From NCBI RefSeq assembly GCF_022760995.1, contig NZ_JAKWJO010000010.1, positions 62,001 to 126,000 of the forward strand: a DNA stretch of 64,000 nt. Reading direction: 5' to 3'. Of this stretch, positions 7,464 through 18,359 are shown in pieces. The first letter of the stretch is position 1, and each line of letters begins with the position of its first letter. The stretch is from Dyella sedimenti. Its GTDB lineage: Bacteria; Pseudomonadota; Gammaproteobacteria; Xanthomonadales; Rhodanobacteraceae. The translations under genes were made by a program, and so were the position numbers. The notes below the pieces were generated by a model that ran no database searches, was not told where the DNA came from, and was given only the letters and a program-made list of their open reading frames with translations.

Positions 7464-10400
7464 TCACTCGCCGATGGTCAGCAGCGAGGCGTTGCCGCCG
7501 GCCGCCGTGGTGTTGATGGTGAGCGTGCGCTCGCCGGCGAAACGCAGCAGGTAGTGCGGGCCGCCCGCCTTCGGGCCGGTGCCCGAGAGGCCTTCGCCGC
7601 CGAACGGCTGCACGCCGACCACCGCGCCGATCTGGTTGCGGTTGACGTAGCAGTTGCCCACGCGGGCGTGGCTCTGGATGAATTCCACGGTGTCGTCGAT
7701 GCGGCTGTGGATGCCCAGCGTGAGGCCGTAGCCGGTGGCGTTGATCTCGTCCACCACCTTCGGAAGCTCGTCCGCCTTCCAGCGGATCACGTGCAGTACC
7801 GGGCCGAACACCTCGCGGGTCAGCGTGGCCAGCGAGGGAATCTCGTAGGCGCGCGGCGCGAAGAAGGTGCCGTGGGCGGTGGCGGCCGGGTCGAGCGGGA
7901 CCTCGGCGATCTTCTTCGCCTCCTTGTCCATGCGCGCGGCATGCTCGACCAGGATCGCCTTGGCGTCCTCGTCGATCACCGGGCCCACGTCGGTGGAAAG
8001 CTGGCCCGGGTCGCCGACCTTCAGCTCGGCCATCGCGCCGGCCAGCATGTCGACCACCTTGCCGGCGATGTCCTCCTGCACGAACAGCACGCGCGCGGCC
8101 GAGCAGCGCTGGCCGGCGGACTGGAAGGCGGAGGCGATCACGTCCTTGACGATCTGCTCGGGCAGCGCGGAGGAATCGGCGATCATCGCGTTCTGGCCGC
8201 CGGTCTCGGCGATCAGCGCGGCGATCGGCGCGTTGCGCGCGGCCAGCGCGCGGTTGATCGCCCAGGCGGTCTCGGTCGAGCCGGTGAAGGCCACGCCAGC
8301 CACACGCGGGTCGCGGGTCAACGCGGCGCCGACGGTGGCGCCGTCGCCCGGCAGGTACTGCAGCACCTCGGCGGGCACGCCGGCTTCGTGCAGCAGCTTC
8401 ACCGCGGCATGGCCGATCAGGCTGGTCTGCTCGGCGGGCTTGGCGATCACCGCATTGCCGGCGGCCAGCGCGGCGCTGACCTGGCCCAGGAAGATCGCCA
8501 GCGGAAAGTTCCACGGGCTGATGCAGACGAACACGCCGCGGCCGTTGAGGAACAGCTGGTTGCTCTCGCCGGTGGGGCCGGGCAACTGCTCGGGATGGCC
8601 GAACAGGCGGCGCGCCATGGTGGCGTAGTAACGCAGGAAGTCGGCGGCCTCGCGGATCTCGGCGATCGAGTCCGGCAGGCTCTTACCCGCCTCGCGCACG
8701 CACAGTGCGATGAACTCGCCGCGGCGTGCTTCGAGCTGTTCGGCGGCATGTTCCAGGATGGCGGCGCGGCTGGCGGCCGGCAGGCGGTCCCAGCCGGGCT
8801 GGGCGGCGACCGCATTGGCCAGGGCTTTCTCGACCGTGGGGCTGTCGGCGGTGACGTAGCTGCCCACCACCTGGCGGCGGTCGGCCGGGTTGGTCACCTG
8901 CACGGTGGCGCCCGCGCTCCTGGCGCCGGGCACCAGCGGTTCGGCTGTCCAGGGGCCGGACTTGGCGTTGATCGCCTCGGCCAGGGCTTTCAGTTCGTTG
9001 TCGTTGGAGAAGTTGACGCCCATGGAATTCTTCCGAAGTTCACCAAACAGGTTGACCGGCAGCGGAATGCGCGGGTGGGGGATGGAGGCGAAGGAACGCA
9101 CGGTTTCGCACGGATCGGCGACCAGCTCGCGCACCGGCAGGCTCTCGTCCACCACGCGGTTGACGAAACTGGTGTTGGCGCCGTTTTCCAGCAGGCGGCG
9201 CACCAGGTAGGGCAGCAGGTCCTCGTGCGTGCCCACCGGCGCGTACACGCGGCACGGCACGTTGAGGTTCGCCGGGCCGATCACCTCGGCGTAGAGGTCG
9301 GTGCCCATGCCGTGCAGGCGCTGGTACTCGTACGGGCGGCCCTGCGCGATGTGGTGCACGGCGGCGATGGTGTGCGCGTTGTGCGTGGCGAACTGTGGGT
9401 AGATCAGCTCCACGCCGGCGTCGAACAGCTTGCGCGCGCAGGCCAGGTAGGAGACGTCGGTGTTCGGCTTGCGCGTATACACCGGGTAGCCGCTGAGGCC
9501 GTTCTCCTGCGCGCGCTTCACTTCCGCGTCCCAGTAGGCACCCTTCACCAGGCGCACGTACCAGCGGCGGCCGCTGGCGCGGGCGGTCTCGATCAGCCAG
9601 TCGATCACGAACGGGGTGCGCTTGGAATAAGCTTGCACCACGATGCCGAGGCCGTTCCAGCCCTGCAGCGAGGGATGCGCGAACACATCGCCGATGATGT
9701 CCAGCGACAGCTCCAGGCGCTCGGCCTCCTCGGCGTCCACCGACAGTGCGATGCCGTGCTTCATGGCCAGCTGGGACAGCTCCAGCAGCTTGGCGGTGAG
9801 GTCGCGGCGGGCGATCTCGCGTTTGGCCACCTCGTAGCGCGGATGCAGCGCGGAGAGCTTCACCGAGATCGACGGCGCATCCGTGTGGTTGGCGAACGGG
9901 CCGCGCGAGCCGATCGAGGCGATCGCGTTGCGGTAGTCCTGCTGGTAGCGCTCGGCGGTCTCGCCGGTGAGCGCGGATTCGCCCAGCATGTCGTAGGAAT
10001 AGCGGTACACCGCGTATTCCTTCTGCGCGCAGCGGTCCAGCGCATCGCTGATGGTCTGCCCCATCACGAACTGGTGGCCCATGATGCGCATGGCCTGGCG
10101 CACCGCGAGGCGGATCGCCGGTTCGCCCGCGCGACCCACCAGGCGGCGCAGCGCGCCGGTGAAGTCGTGGCGGGTGTCTTCGGCCAGGTTCACCAGCTTG
10201 CCGGTGAGCATCAGGCCCCAGGTGGAGGCGTTGACGAACAACGACTCGCTCTGGCCCAGGTGCTTCTTCCAGTTGGCGTCGCCCAGCTTGTCGCGGATCA
10301 GCTTGTCCGCGGTGCTCTTGTCGGGAATGCGCAGCAGCGCCTCGGCCACGCACATCAGCAGCACGCCTTCCTCCGAGGACAGGTCGTACTGGCGCATGAA

Positions 10401-10619
10401 GGACTCCACCGCGCTCTGGTCCTTGGCGCGGGCGCGCACGCGGGTCACCAGGTCGGCGGCCAGGTCGATCACCTTTTCGCGCTCGGCCGGGGGCAGGGTG
10501 GCCTGGGCCAGCAGGTCGTTGACTGCTTCGGTTTCGTCGCGCAGCCAGTGGGCGGTGATGCGCGCGCGCGCCGGCTCGACACCGGTCGGGAGTTCGGGGC
10601 TGAGTATGGGTTGGGTCAC
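7464..10619 (-). CDS. putA: Bifunctional proline dehydrogenase / pyrroline-5-carboxylate dehydrogenase PutA
   Basis: About 1051 residues, converting proline to glutamate with FAD and NAD+. The N-terminal half is the FAD-dependent PRODH barrel (VDAEEAERLELSLD, RLVKGAYWD, PQFATHN). The C-terminal half is the aldehyde dehydrogenase P5CDH domain, with Glu in AETGGQNAM and catalytic Cys in GQRCSAARVLF. There is no N-terminal ribbon-helix-helix, so this is the shorter, non-DNA-binding PutA type. I chose the GTG at 10619 because the translation then begins TQPILSPELP, typical of short PutA proteins; the upstream extension to 10805 is Pro/Arg-rich and out of character. The ribosome site is weak. The thioredoxin-fold gene follows. 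Confidence 0.95.
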   Translation of the reverse strand: MTQPILSPELPTGVEPARARITAHWLRDETEAVNDLLAQATLPPAEREKVIDLAADLVTRVRARAKDQSAVESFMRQYDLSSEEGVLLMCVAEALLRIPDKSTADKLIRDKLGDANWKKHLGQSESLFVNASTWGLMLTGKLVNLAEDTRHDFTGALRRLVGRAGEPAIRLAVRQAMRIMGHQFVMGQTISDALDRCAQKEYAVYRYSYDMLGESALTGETAERYQQDYRNAIASIGSRGPFANHTDAPSISVKLSALHPRYEVAKREIARRDLTAKLLELSQLAMKHGIALSVDAEEAERLELSLDIIGDVFAHPSLQGWNGLGIVVQAYSKRTPFVIDWLIETARASGRRWYVRLVKGAYWDAEVKRAQENGLSGYPVYTRKPNTDVSYLACARKLFDAGVELIYPQFATHNAHTIAAVHHIAQGRPYEYQRLHGMGTDLYAEVIGPANLNVPCRVYAPVGTHEDLLPYLVRRLLENGANTSFVNRVVDESLPVRELVADPCETVRSFASIPHPRIPLPVNLFGELRKNSMGVNFSNDNELKALAEAINAKSGPWTAEPLVPGARSAGATVQVTNPADRRQVVGSYVTADSPTVEKALANAVAAQPGWDRLPAASRAAILEHAAEQLEARRGEFIALCVREAGKSLPDSIAEIREAADFLRYYATMARRLFGHPEQLPGPTGESNQLFLNGRGVFVCISPWNFPLAIFLGQVSAALAAGNAVIAKPAEQTSLIGHAAVKLLHEAGVPAEVLQYLPGDGATVGAALTRDPRVAGVAFTGSTETAWAINRALAARNAPIAALIAETGGQNAMIADSSALPEQIVKDVIASAFQSAGQRCSAARVLFVQEDIAGKVVDMLAGAMAELKVGDPGQLSTDVGPVIDEDAKAILVEHAARMDKEAKKIAEVPLDPAATAHGTFFAPRAYEIPSLATLTREVFGPVLHVIRWKADELPKVVDEINATGYGLTLGIHSRIDDTVEFIQSHARVGNCYVNRNQIGAVVGVQPFGGEGLSGTGPKAGGPHYLLRFAGERTLTINTTAAGGNASLLTIGE

Positions 10620-11000
10620 GGGTTGGCCAGGAGCTGGGTGGGGCGGGGAATCGCGGGATTGTACGCGTGGGGTGGGGCGTACGCATCCGTGCGGCGCTGC
10701 TGCGGTGCGGCAGGCGCCATACATATATATGCGGGGCTGGAGGGCCGGGTCGTACAGACGTTGCAAGGCATGCGTGGGTGCGGCAGTTTGCCACATCCGA
10801 GTCATTGCTCCTGCGCGACGCGCCTCGGCGGCAAATCATGCGCCGGCCATCGGTCGTCGTGCCCCCGCACCCCAATCCCAACCCCGCAACCGGCATCCAC
10901 CAGCGCGCGACACACACCCATCCCTACGGCACAGGCCGCCATCCGTTATCAAATCAACGGTCTGCGGCATTCTTGCCCATCGACACGTTGGCGGCCTATC
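10620..11000. other. Intergenic region between divergent putA and the cytochrome oxidase block
   Basis: No convincing gene is seen in these 381 bases. An AT-rich run (ACATATATATGC near 10719) sits about 100 bp upstream of putA and is the best promoter candidate for it. The rest is GC-rich with no clear hairpin terminator. Confidence 0.5.
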
Positions 11001-11519
11001 ATGCCTGCGTTCCAGGCACGCCGGGTTCTCATGATCGTGCTTCGACCAGCAGCTGCCGGCTTGCCGTGCGCGACGATGTGGCTCAAGCCCAATCGTTCAC
11101 TCAGCCGCCGCGACCTGCGTCGATTGATCGGAGTACTGGCGGCGCTGGCGCTGACGACGGCCGTGCTGGGGGCGTGGCAGGGGAATGTGTTCGCTCCGCT
11201 GTTCGCACTGGTCGAGTCCTCCGCGGTGGCCTTCGCCCTTGGCGTGGCCTGGCGGGCCGGCGACCGCAGCGAGCGCATCACCCTCGACGAATCGTCGCTG
11301 GAGGTGCAATCCCTGCCAGGCCGGCGCAGTGCGCGCTTTCAGACGTATTGGGTGCGCGTGCGACTCGTGCCCGGCAAGGGAAGGGACCGCCTGCTGCTGA
11401 CGTCGCATGGGCGGGAGCTGGAAATCGGGGCCTTCCTCGGGGAAGAGGAGCGTGCCGAGCTGTCAAGGAAACTCATGGTGTTGCTGGCCGACATCCACCG
11501 TGGTCCGCAGCGCAGGTAG
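11001..11519 (+). CDS. DUF2244-family membrane protein
   Basis: About 172 residues. After an uncertain N-terminus comes LKPNRSLSRRDLRRLI, two hydrophobic segments (about residues 44-60 and 66-80), and a soluble C-terminal part with ERITLDESSLEVQSLPG. This is the layout of DUF2244 proteins, which often lie just upstream of coxB in gammaproteobacteria. Function is unknown. It ends 20 bp before coxB. The start could be 11001, 11031 or a later ATG, because none has a clear ribosome site. Confidence 0.7.
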   Translation: MPAFQARRVLMIVLRPAAAGLPCATMWLKPNRSLSRRDLRRLIGVLAALALTTAVLGAWQGNVFAPLFALVESSAVAFALGVAWRAGDRSERITLDESSLEVQSLPGRRSARFQTYWVRVRLVPGKGRDRLLLTSHGRELEIGAFLGEEERAELSRKLMVLLADIHRGPQRR

Positions 11520-11539
11520 GTTCAACAAAGGTCAAAGAC

Positions 11540-12505
11540 ATGACATCTGGCGGCATCAGGCCTGGCAGTATCAAGCGAGCGGTTGCGGCATGCGCGCTCC
11601 TCGCCTTCACCATGTTCGGCGGCGTGGCGTTCGCCAATCCGCAGCCAGGGCAGTTGAACATGACGCGCGGCGTGTCCGAGTGGTCGCCGGAGGCGTACTT
11701 CCTCAACAACGTCGCGCTCGGTGTCTGCGTCGTCATCGGCATCCTGGTGTTCGGCGCGATGTTCATCGCCATGTTCCGCTTCCGCAAGTCGCGCGGCGCG
11801 GTGGCCGAGAAGTGGTCGCACAACACCACGCTGGAAATCGTGTGGACCACCATCCCGGTGATCATCCTGATCGTGCTGGCCTACCTTGCCACCGGCGGCC
11901 TGCGCACCTTCGCCGACACCACCGGCTCGGAGATGACCGTCAAGGTCACCGGCTACCAGTGGAAGTGGCGCTACGACTACGTCGACTACAAGGGCAAGGC
12001 GATCGAGAAGGTCGGCTTCATGTCCAAGCTCGACCGCGAGAGCGACGAGACCCGCCAGCTCGATTCGGGCCTCGATCCGAATGCGGTGAAGGTGGATGGC
12101 TACAACACCTACCTGATCAACGTCGACAAGCCGCTGGTGGTGCCGGTGGGCACCAAGATCCGCTTCGTGATCACCGCGGGCGACGTGATCCACTCGTGGT
12201 GGGTGCCGCAGCTGGGCTGGAAGATGGACGCCATCCCGGGCATCGTCAACGCGGCCTGGACCAACATCCGGGAGCCGGGCGAGTACCGCGGCCAGTGCGC
12301 GGAACTGTGCGGCCAGGACCATGGCTTCATGCCGATCGTGGTGAAGGCGGTGCCGAAGGCCGACTTCGAGAAGTGGCTGGCCGACCAGGAGGCGGAGGCC
12401 AGCAAGCCGGCGCAGCCCGCCGCCCCGGCGGCGGCCTCCACCGCTGCCGCGCCCGCCACCGCGCAGGCTACCGACGCACCCGTTTCCCAGGGCCACCAGG
12501 GCTGA
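11540..12505 (+). CDS. coxB: Cytochrome c oxidase subunit II
   Basis: A 321-residue subunit II of aa3-type oxidase, accepting electrons from cytochrome c through CuA. A signal peptide (about 1-32) is followed by two membrane helices near residues 55-80 and 98-118, then the periplasmic cupredoxin domain. The CuA ligands are visible in HSWWVP and in CAELCGQDHGFM (Cys, Glu, Cys, His, Met). The C-terminus has an Ala/Pro-rich tail of about 40 residues, and no cytochrome c domain is fused. The ATG at 11540 has AAAGG upstream. The gene is followed by coxA after 43 bp. Confidence 0.97.
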   Translation: MTSGGIRPGSIKRAVAACALLAFTMFGGVAFANPQPGQLNMTRGVSEWSPEAYFLNNVALGVCVVIGILVFGAMFIAMFRFRKSRGAVAEKWSHNTTLEIVWTTIPVIILIVLAYLATGGLRTFADTTGSEMTVKVTGYQWKWRYDYVDYKGKAIEKVGFMSKLDRESDETRQLDSGLDPNAVKVDGYNTYLINVDKPLVVPVGTKIRFVITAGDVIHSWWVPQLGWKMDAIPGIVNAAWTNIREPGEYRGQCAELCGQDHGFMPIVVKAVPKADFEKWLADQEAEASKPAQPAAPAAASTAAAPATAQATDAPVSQGHQG

Positions 12506-12548
12506 GCGGCCCATCCACAGCATTCGTATTTAGGTAGAGGTGTAAGGC

Positions 12549-14165
<1,617 letters not shown>

Positions 14166-14217
14166 AACCTTGCATGACCGCTCCGGCCTCGCGCCGGGGC
14201 GGGCGGAAGCGAAGCGG

Positions 14218-14349
14218 ATGAAGCAGACCTCCAGGCCAGTGATCGAGGAAGCACGGAAGAAGGGAGCGCGCCGCACCGCGATGGTGGTCGGTGCGATTGC
14301 CTTCGCGATCTTCCTGCTTTCGCTGCTGCAGGGGTTGAGGTATTCCTGA
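14218..14349 (+). CDS. Small single-helix protein between coxA and coxC
   Basis: About 43 residues: a basic N-terminus (RPVIEEARKKGARRTA) followed by one membrane helix (VVGAIAFAIFLLSLLQGL). It occupies the slot where many proteobacteria have a small cytochrome-oxidase assembly protein and/or cox11. The ATG at 14218 was chosen because upstream in-frame sequence overlaps coxA. A GGAAG element lies about 10 bp ahead. A role in oxidase assembly is inferred from position and topology only. Confidence 0.6.
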   Translation: MKQTSRPVIEEARKKGARRTAMVVGAIAFAIFLLSLLQGLRYS

Positions 14350-14461
14350 CACGCGGCCGCCGCAGTATTCCTCCGTTGCGCCGGTGAGGCGCGGCGGGTT
14401 GCAGTTGCCGCGGACGACGCGGGAACGGAAGTAAACAAGAGAATTCCACGGGGATCTCAGC

Positions 14462-15352
14462 ATGGGTGGTCAGCAGCAAGGCGCTTATTTCGTACCGGCC
14501 AAGAGCCAGTGGCCGATCGTGGCCGCGGTGGTCATGTTCGTCACCGTGTTCGGTGCCGCGCACTGGCTCAACGCACCGCCGGGCGAGGCCAGCTTCGGCA
14601 AGACCGTGCTCGGCGTCGGCTTTCTCGGCGTCCTGCTGATGTTCTTCGGCTGGTTCCGCTCGGTGATCCGCGAGTCGCTGGCCGGCAGCTACAACACCCA
14701 GGTGGACCGCTCGTTCCGCATGGGCATGATGTGGTTCATCTTCTCCGAGGTGATGTTCTTCGGCGCCTTCTTCGGCGCGCTGTTCTACGCCCGCATGTTC
14801 GCGGTGCCGTGGCTGGGCGGCGAAGGCCACGGCGTGCTGACCCACCAGTTCCTGTGGAGCGACTACACCGCGGCGTGGGGCGCCGGCGGCGGCAACGGCC
14901 CGGAGCGCATCGGCGGCGATTTCCAGACGGTGGCGCCATGGGGCCTGCCGCTGATCAATACGCTGATCCTGCTTTCCTCCAGCGTGACCATCACCATCGC
15001 GCACCATGCGCTGAAGGCGGGGCATCGCGGCAAGATCCTGGTGTTCCTCGGCCTCACCGTGCTGCTGGGCGCCACCTTCCTGTACTTCCAGGCGCACGAG
15101 TACATGGAGGCGTACAAGGAACTGAACCTGACCCTGCAGAGCGGTGTCTACGGCTCGACCTTCTTCATGCTCACCGGCTTCCACGGCATGCACGTGACGC
15201 TGGGCACCATCATGCTGGCGGTGATCTGGCTGCGCGTGGCCAAGGGCCATTTCAGCAAGGAACACCACTTCGGCTTCGAGGCGGTGGCCTGGTACTGGCA
15301 CTTCGTCGACGTGGTGTGGCTGGGCCTGTTCATGTTCGTCTACATCCTCTGA
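14462..15352 (+). CDS. coxC: Cytochrome c oxidase subunit III
   Basis: A 296-residue integral membrane subunit III with seven predicted helices. Family motifs include MMWFIFSEVMFFGAFFGALF and the C-terminal VAWYWHFVDVVWLGLF. It stabilises subunit I and its proton uptake path. It lies 112 bp after the small helix gene, and that gap holds no cox11 homologue in any frame. A terminator-like hairpin follows directly. Confidence 0.97.
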   Translation: MGGQQQGAYFVPAKSQWPIVAAVVMFVTVFGAAHWLNAPPGEASFGKTVLGVGFLGVLLMFFGWFRSVIRESLAGSYNTQVDRSFRMGMMWFIFSEVMFFGAFFGALFYARMFAVPWLGGEGHGVLTHQFLWSDYTAAWGAGGGNGPERIGGDFQTVAPWGLPLINTLILLSSSVTITIAHHALKAGHRGKILVFLGLTVLLGATFLYFQAHEYMEAYKELNLTLQSGVYGSTFFMLTGFHGMHVTLGTIMLAVIWLRVAKGHFSKEHHFGFEAVAWYWHFVDVVWLGLFMFVYIL

Positions 15353-15371
15353 GGCGCTGGCGCGCCGCAGC

Positions 15372-15401
15372 AAAAAGCCCGCCGCAAGTCGGGCTTTTTT
15401 T
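15372..15401 (+). terminator. Intrinsic terminator after coxC
   Basis: AAAAAGCCCG, an 8-base loop and CGGGCTTTTTTT form a classic hairpin with a T-run about 20 bp after the coxC stop. It probably ends most coxBAC transcripts before the downstream assembly genes. Confidence 0.85.
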
Positions 15402-15435
15402 GTGCCCATCATTTCCCCTCTCTCTCCCTGGCTTT

Positions 15436-15516
15436 TGTGGGAGCGCATCCTGCGCGCGACAAGCCTACGGAGCGGAACCGTCCACTCCCAAGTCGCGCAC
15501 AGGGTGCGCTCCCACA
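15436..15516. repeat. Inverted REP-like pair
   Basis: TGTGGGAGCGCATCCTGCGC at 15436 onward and its near reverse complement ending in GCGCTCCCACA at 15516. It is the same family as 4462-4590 and 6643-6706, between coxC and the convergent DUF2909 gene. Confidence 0.85.
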
Positions 15517-15533
15517 GGGGAAGCCGCCAAAGC

Positions 15534-15559
15534 GAAGGCCCGCCGATCGGCGGGCCTTC
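15534..15559. terminator. Perfect 26-bp palindrome, likely bidirectional hairpin
   Basis: GAAGGCCCGCCG and its exact reverse complement meet around a central AT dinucleotide. It is 45 bp downstream of the stop of the minus-strand DUF2909 gene and may end its transcript, although there is no strong T-run. Confidence 0.55.
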
Positions 15560-15603
15560 GAACGAACCGGATGTCGCAGCGAAGCGCTTGCGGCGGGGTG
15601 ACG

Positions 15604-15825
15604 CTACAATGCCTGACCCACGCCGTGCGGGTGCAGCCAGCCCATCCAGATGCCAAGGATGACCATGAGGATGAGCAGCACCGACAAACCGATGCGGCGC
15701 GTCAACGCCCACACCGTGCGCTTGCTGCCTTCCTTGTCGGTCATCATGAAGTACAGGGCCTGACCGAGATTGAACAGCACCACCAGCAGCAGGATCACCA
15801 GCGCGTATTTGTAGATGGTTTCCAC
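15604..15825 (-). CDS. DUF2909 twin-transmembrane protein
   Basis: A 73-residue protein with two membrane helices, about residues 6-28 and 45-66, joined by a short basic loop (TDKEGSKRTVWALTRR). This matches the DUF2909 family, which commonly lies among cytochrome oxidase assembly genes, usually divergent from surf1. That is its position here (60 bp from the surf1 start). Function is unknown; oxidase assembly is a guess from context. Confidence 0.8.
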   Translation of the reverse strand: METIYKYALVILLLVVLFNLGQALYFMMTDKEGSKRTVWALTRRIGLSVLLILMVILGIWMGWLHPHGVGQAL

Positions 15826-15884
15826 GTGATAGGTCCGTACGTTTTCGACAACCGCAGTATAGCGGCCGTGCGCGGTGCCTCCGC

Positions 15885-16625
15885 GTGAAGTGGCTGCGCC
15901 GTCCTTCCTGGTTCGCGCTGCTGTTGACGGCGGCGGGTGCCTTGTTGTTCATACGTTTGGGCGTGTGGCAGCTGCATCGCGCGGATGAGAAGGAACACAT
16001 TCTGCGACGGTATGCCGCAGCGGAAACGGCGCCGCCGCGCGACTTCGCCGCAGTGGCCGAAAAGCCCCCCGTCGATGCGTATGCGCGCGTGAAAGTGCAG
16101 GGTGCATACATCGCCGACAAGCTCTACCTGCTGGACAATCCCAGGCACGACCAGCGCGGTGGCGTGGAAGTCTATGCGCCTTTCCGTCCGCATGGCGGCG
16201 ACCGTTTGCTGCTGGTGGATCTGGGCTTCCTGCCGGGCAACGGTACCGACGAGTCGCCGCAGTTGCCACCGCTGCCCGCCGGCGAGCAGGCGTTGCAGGG
16301 CTTGTACGTACCGGCGCCGGGCGTGGGCTTCGAGATGGGCGGCAATGCGCTGGCTCGCCAGTCGCGATGGCCCAAGACCACCGTGTATCTCGACCTGCCG
16401 CAGGTGGCCGCCGACCTCGGCGCGCCGCTGTATCCGCAAGTGCTGGCGCTGGACCAGGACACGGCATCCATCTACGTGCGCGAGCACACCATCGATTTCT
16501 CCGCGATGCCGCCGGCGCGCCATCGCGCCTACGCGTTCCAGTGGTTCACCTTCGCTGTCGTCGCGGTGGTGGTGCTGCTGGTGCTGCATCGCCGCCGCCC
16601 CACCCGGCCCCCGGACGAGTCATGA
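15885..16625 (+). CDS. SURF1-family oxidase assembly protein
   Basis: A 246-residue protein with one helix near each end (about 8-27 and 212-232) and a periplasmic middle, the SURF1/Shy1 topology. Motifs LGVWQLHRADEKE near the start and HRAYAFQWFTFAV near the end are typical. SURF1 helps insert heme A into CoxA. The start is GTG at 15885; no better ATG is in frame. Its stop overlaps the start of the next gene (ATGA). Confidence 0.93.
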   Translation: MKWLRRPSWFALLLTAAGALLFIRLGVWQLHRADEKEHILRRYAAAETAPPRDFAAVAEKPPVDAYARVKVQGAYIADKLYLLDNPRHDQRGGVEVYAPFRPHGGDRLLLVDLGFLPGNGTDESPQLPPLPAGEQALQGLYVPAPGVGFEMGGNALARQSRWPKTTVYLDLPQVAADLGAPLYPQVLALDQDTASIYVREHTIDFSAMPPARHRAYAFQWFTFAVVAVVVLLVLHRRRPTRPPDES

Positions 16626-17191
16626 GCCAAACCGATCCTTCCGCGCTGCGCGCGAGTCGCCTGAAGCTGCTGCTTATCATGCTGGTGTTCGCCGCGCCGA
16701 TCGTCGCGGCCATGCTGCTGACGCTGGCCGGCTGGCAGCCCTCGGGCAAGGCCAACGGGCAGCAGGTGACGCCGCAGCGCAACTTCGCCGCCGAGCAGAT
16801 TCCCGTCTCGCTCGCCAATGGCGATACCTGGACCTGGCGCGCCAGGGAGCCGCAGCTCACCCTGCTGGCGCTGGCCGGGCCCGACTGCGCGCAGCGCTGC
16901 CTGGACGTGCTCACCAAGATGGCCGCGGCGCGCATCACGCTCAACCAGAACGCCTCGCGGCTGCGCCTGCTCTACGTGGGCAAGCCGCCGGCCGGCGCCG
17001 AGGCCAACGGCATGACGAACTACTGGACGCTGGGGCAGGACCCGCTGGGCGCGTTTGCGCCGTTCACTCCGGCCACGCCCGACAGCGTGAGCGCGCTGCT
17101 GGTCGAATCGGACGGCACCGCGCTCTCCTACTATCCCGCCGGTTTCGATCCTTCCGGCCTGCGCAAGGATCTGCAGAAGGTGATCCGTTGA
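16622..17191 (+). CDS. Membrane-anchored protein of the oxidase assembly cluster
   Basis: A 189-residue protein with an N-terminal membrane anchor (about 15-38) and a periplasmic domain. The segment LLALAGPDCAQRCLDVLTKM has a Cys-x3-Cys pair at the place where SCO/thioredoxin-fold proteins carry CxxxC, and the C-terminus reads SYYPAGFDPSGLRKDLQKV. A degenerate SCO-like fold is possible. Homologues of this type are known only as cytochrome oxidase-associated proteins. It overlaps surf1 by 4 bp and ctaA by 1 bp, so co-transcription is very likely. Confidence 0.75.
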   Translation: MSQTDPSALRASRLKLLLIMLVFAAPIVAAMLLTLAGWQPSGKANGQQVTPQRNFAAEQIPVSLANGDTWTWRAREPQLTLLALAGPDCAQRCLDVLTKMAAARITLNQNASRLRLLYVGKPPAGAEANGMTNYWTLGQDPLGAFAPFTPATPDSVSALLVESDGTALSYYPAGFDPSGLRKDLQKVIR

Positions 17192-18357
17192 TGTCCGCCC
17201 GTACCCACAAAGTCCTGCGCGGCCTGGCGTCGCTGGCCGCGGTATTCGCCTTCGGCGTGGTGATGTTCGGCGCCTTCGTGCGCCTTTCCAACGCGGGCCT
17301 GTCCTGCCCGGATTGGCCGACCTGCTACGGCCGCGCCGCCTGGCCGGAGCAGCAGCACGAGATCGCCCAGGCGAACCAGGCCTTTCCCGATCGCCCCTAC
17401 GAGACGCACAAGGCCTGGCGCGAGCAGGTGCATCGCTTCCTCGCCGGCACGTTGGGCACGCTGGTGTTCGCGCTGGCGCTGGTCGCCAGCTGGCGGCGTG
17501 CCTGGGCGCGCTACGCGGTGATCGTGGGCGCGCTCTGCGCGGCGGCAGGGGTGGCGCTATACATCCGCGGCGAGCATCACTGGTCGCTGCTGCTGTCGCT
17601 GGTGGCGATCGGCCTGCCGCTGCTGGCGGCGCTCGGTCTCGATCGCCCCGATGCGTGGCGCATCAGCGTGCTGGCGCTGGCGGTGGTGGTGTTCCAGGCC
17701 ATGCTGGGCATGTGGACGGTGACGCTGCTGCTCAAGCCCATCGTGGTGATGGGCCATCTGATGGGCGGCATCACCACCTTCGCGCTGCTGGCCTATGCGG
17801 CGCTGCGCTTTGCCGGGGTCGGCGCCGGCGATGATGGCTATGCCGGCGTGCGCCGTGCCGTGGTACTGGGCATCGTGCTGCTGCTGTGCCAGATCGCGCT
17901 GGGCGGCTGGACCTCGTCCAACTATGCCGCGCTGGCCTGCGGCACCGATTTTCCCACCTGCCTGGGGCAGTGGATGCCACCCACCGATTTCCGCGAGGGC
18001 TTCGTGCTGTGGCGCGGCATCGGCGTGAACTACGAAGGCGGCGTGCTCGACATGGCCGCGCGCAGCGCGATCCAGATCGCCCACCGCATCGGCGCCCTGG
18101 TGGTGTTCTGCTACCTGGCCTGGCTGTCGCACCGGGTCTCACGCCGCGGCCTGCGCGGCTACGGGCTGGCGATCGCCGTGGTGCTGGTGGCCCAGGTGCT
18201 GCTGGGCATCAGCAACGTGCATTTCGGCCTGCCGCTGCCGGTGGCCACGCTGCACAATGGCGTGGCGGCGCTGCTGCTGTTCACCCTGCTGGCAACGCTG
18301 GCGCGCACGCAACGGCGTCGCGAGGATGCCCTGTTCCTGGCCTACGGACACCGATAA
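17191..18357 (+). CDS. ctaA: Heme A synthase (CtaA/COX15)
   Basis: A 388-residue integral membrane protein converting heme O to heme A. The N-terminal SNAGLSCPDWPTCYGR and the paired later segment ACGTDFPTCLGQWMP are family motifs, as are the conserved His positions in THKAWREQVHRFLAG, VMGHLMGGIT, IQIAHRIGAL and ATLHNGVAAL. Eight helices are expected. The ATG overlaps the preceding stop by one base and ctaB starts 2 bp after its stop, forming a tight heme A biosynthesis unit. Confidence 0.96.
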   Translation: MSARTHKVLRGLASLAAVFAFGVVMFGAFVRLSNAGLSCPDWPTCYGRAAWPEQQHEIAQANQAFPDRPYETHKAWREQVHRFLAGTLGTLVFALALVASWRRAWARYAVIVGALCAAAGVALYIRGEHHWSLLLSLVAIGLPLLAALGLDRPDAWRISVLALAVVVFQAMLGMWTVTLLLKPIVVMGHLMGGITTFALLAYAALRFAGVGAGDDGYAGVRRAVVLGIVLLLCQIALGGWTSSNYAALACGTDFPTCLGQWMPPTDFREGFVLWRGIGVNYEGGVLDMAARSAIQIAHRIGALVVFCYLAWLSHRVSRRGLRGYGLAIAVVLVAQVLLGISNVHFGLPLPVATLHNGVAALLLFTLLATLARTQRRREDALFLAYGHR

Positions 18358-18359
18358 GC

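Noticed and set aside
7377..11519. A 1380-codon open frame on the plus strand opposite putA
   Set aside because: It is a mirror of the high-GC putA coding frame: the product is Val/His/Gly/Arg-rich, with no domain except at its end, where it runs into the real DUF2244 gene.
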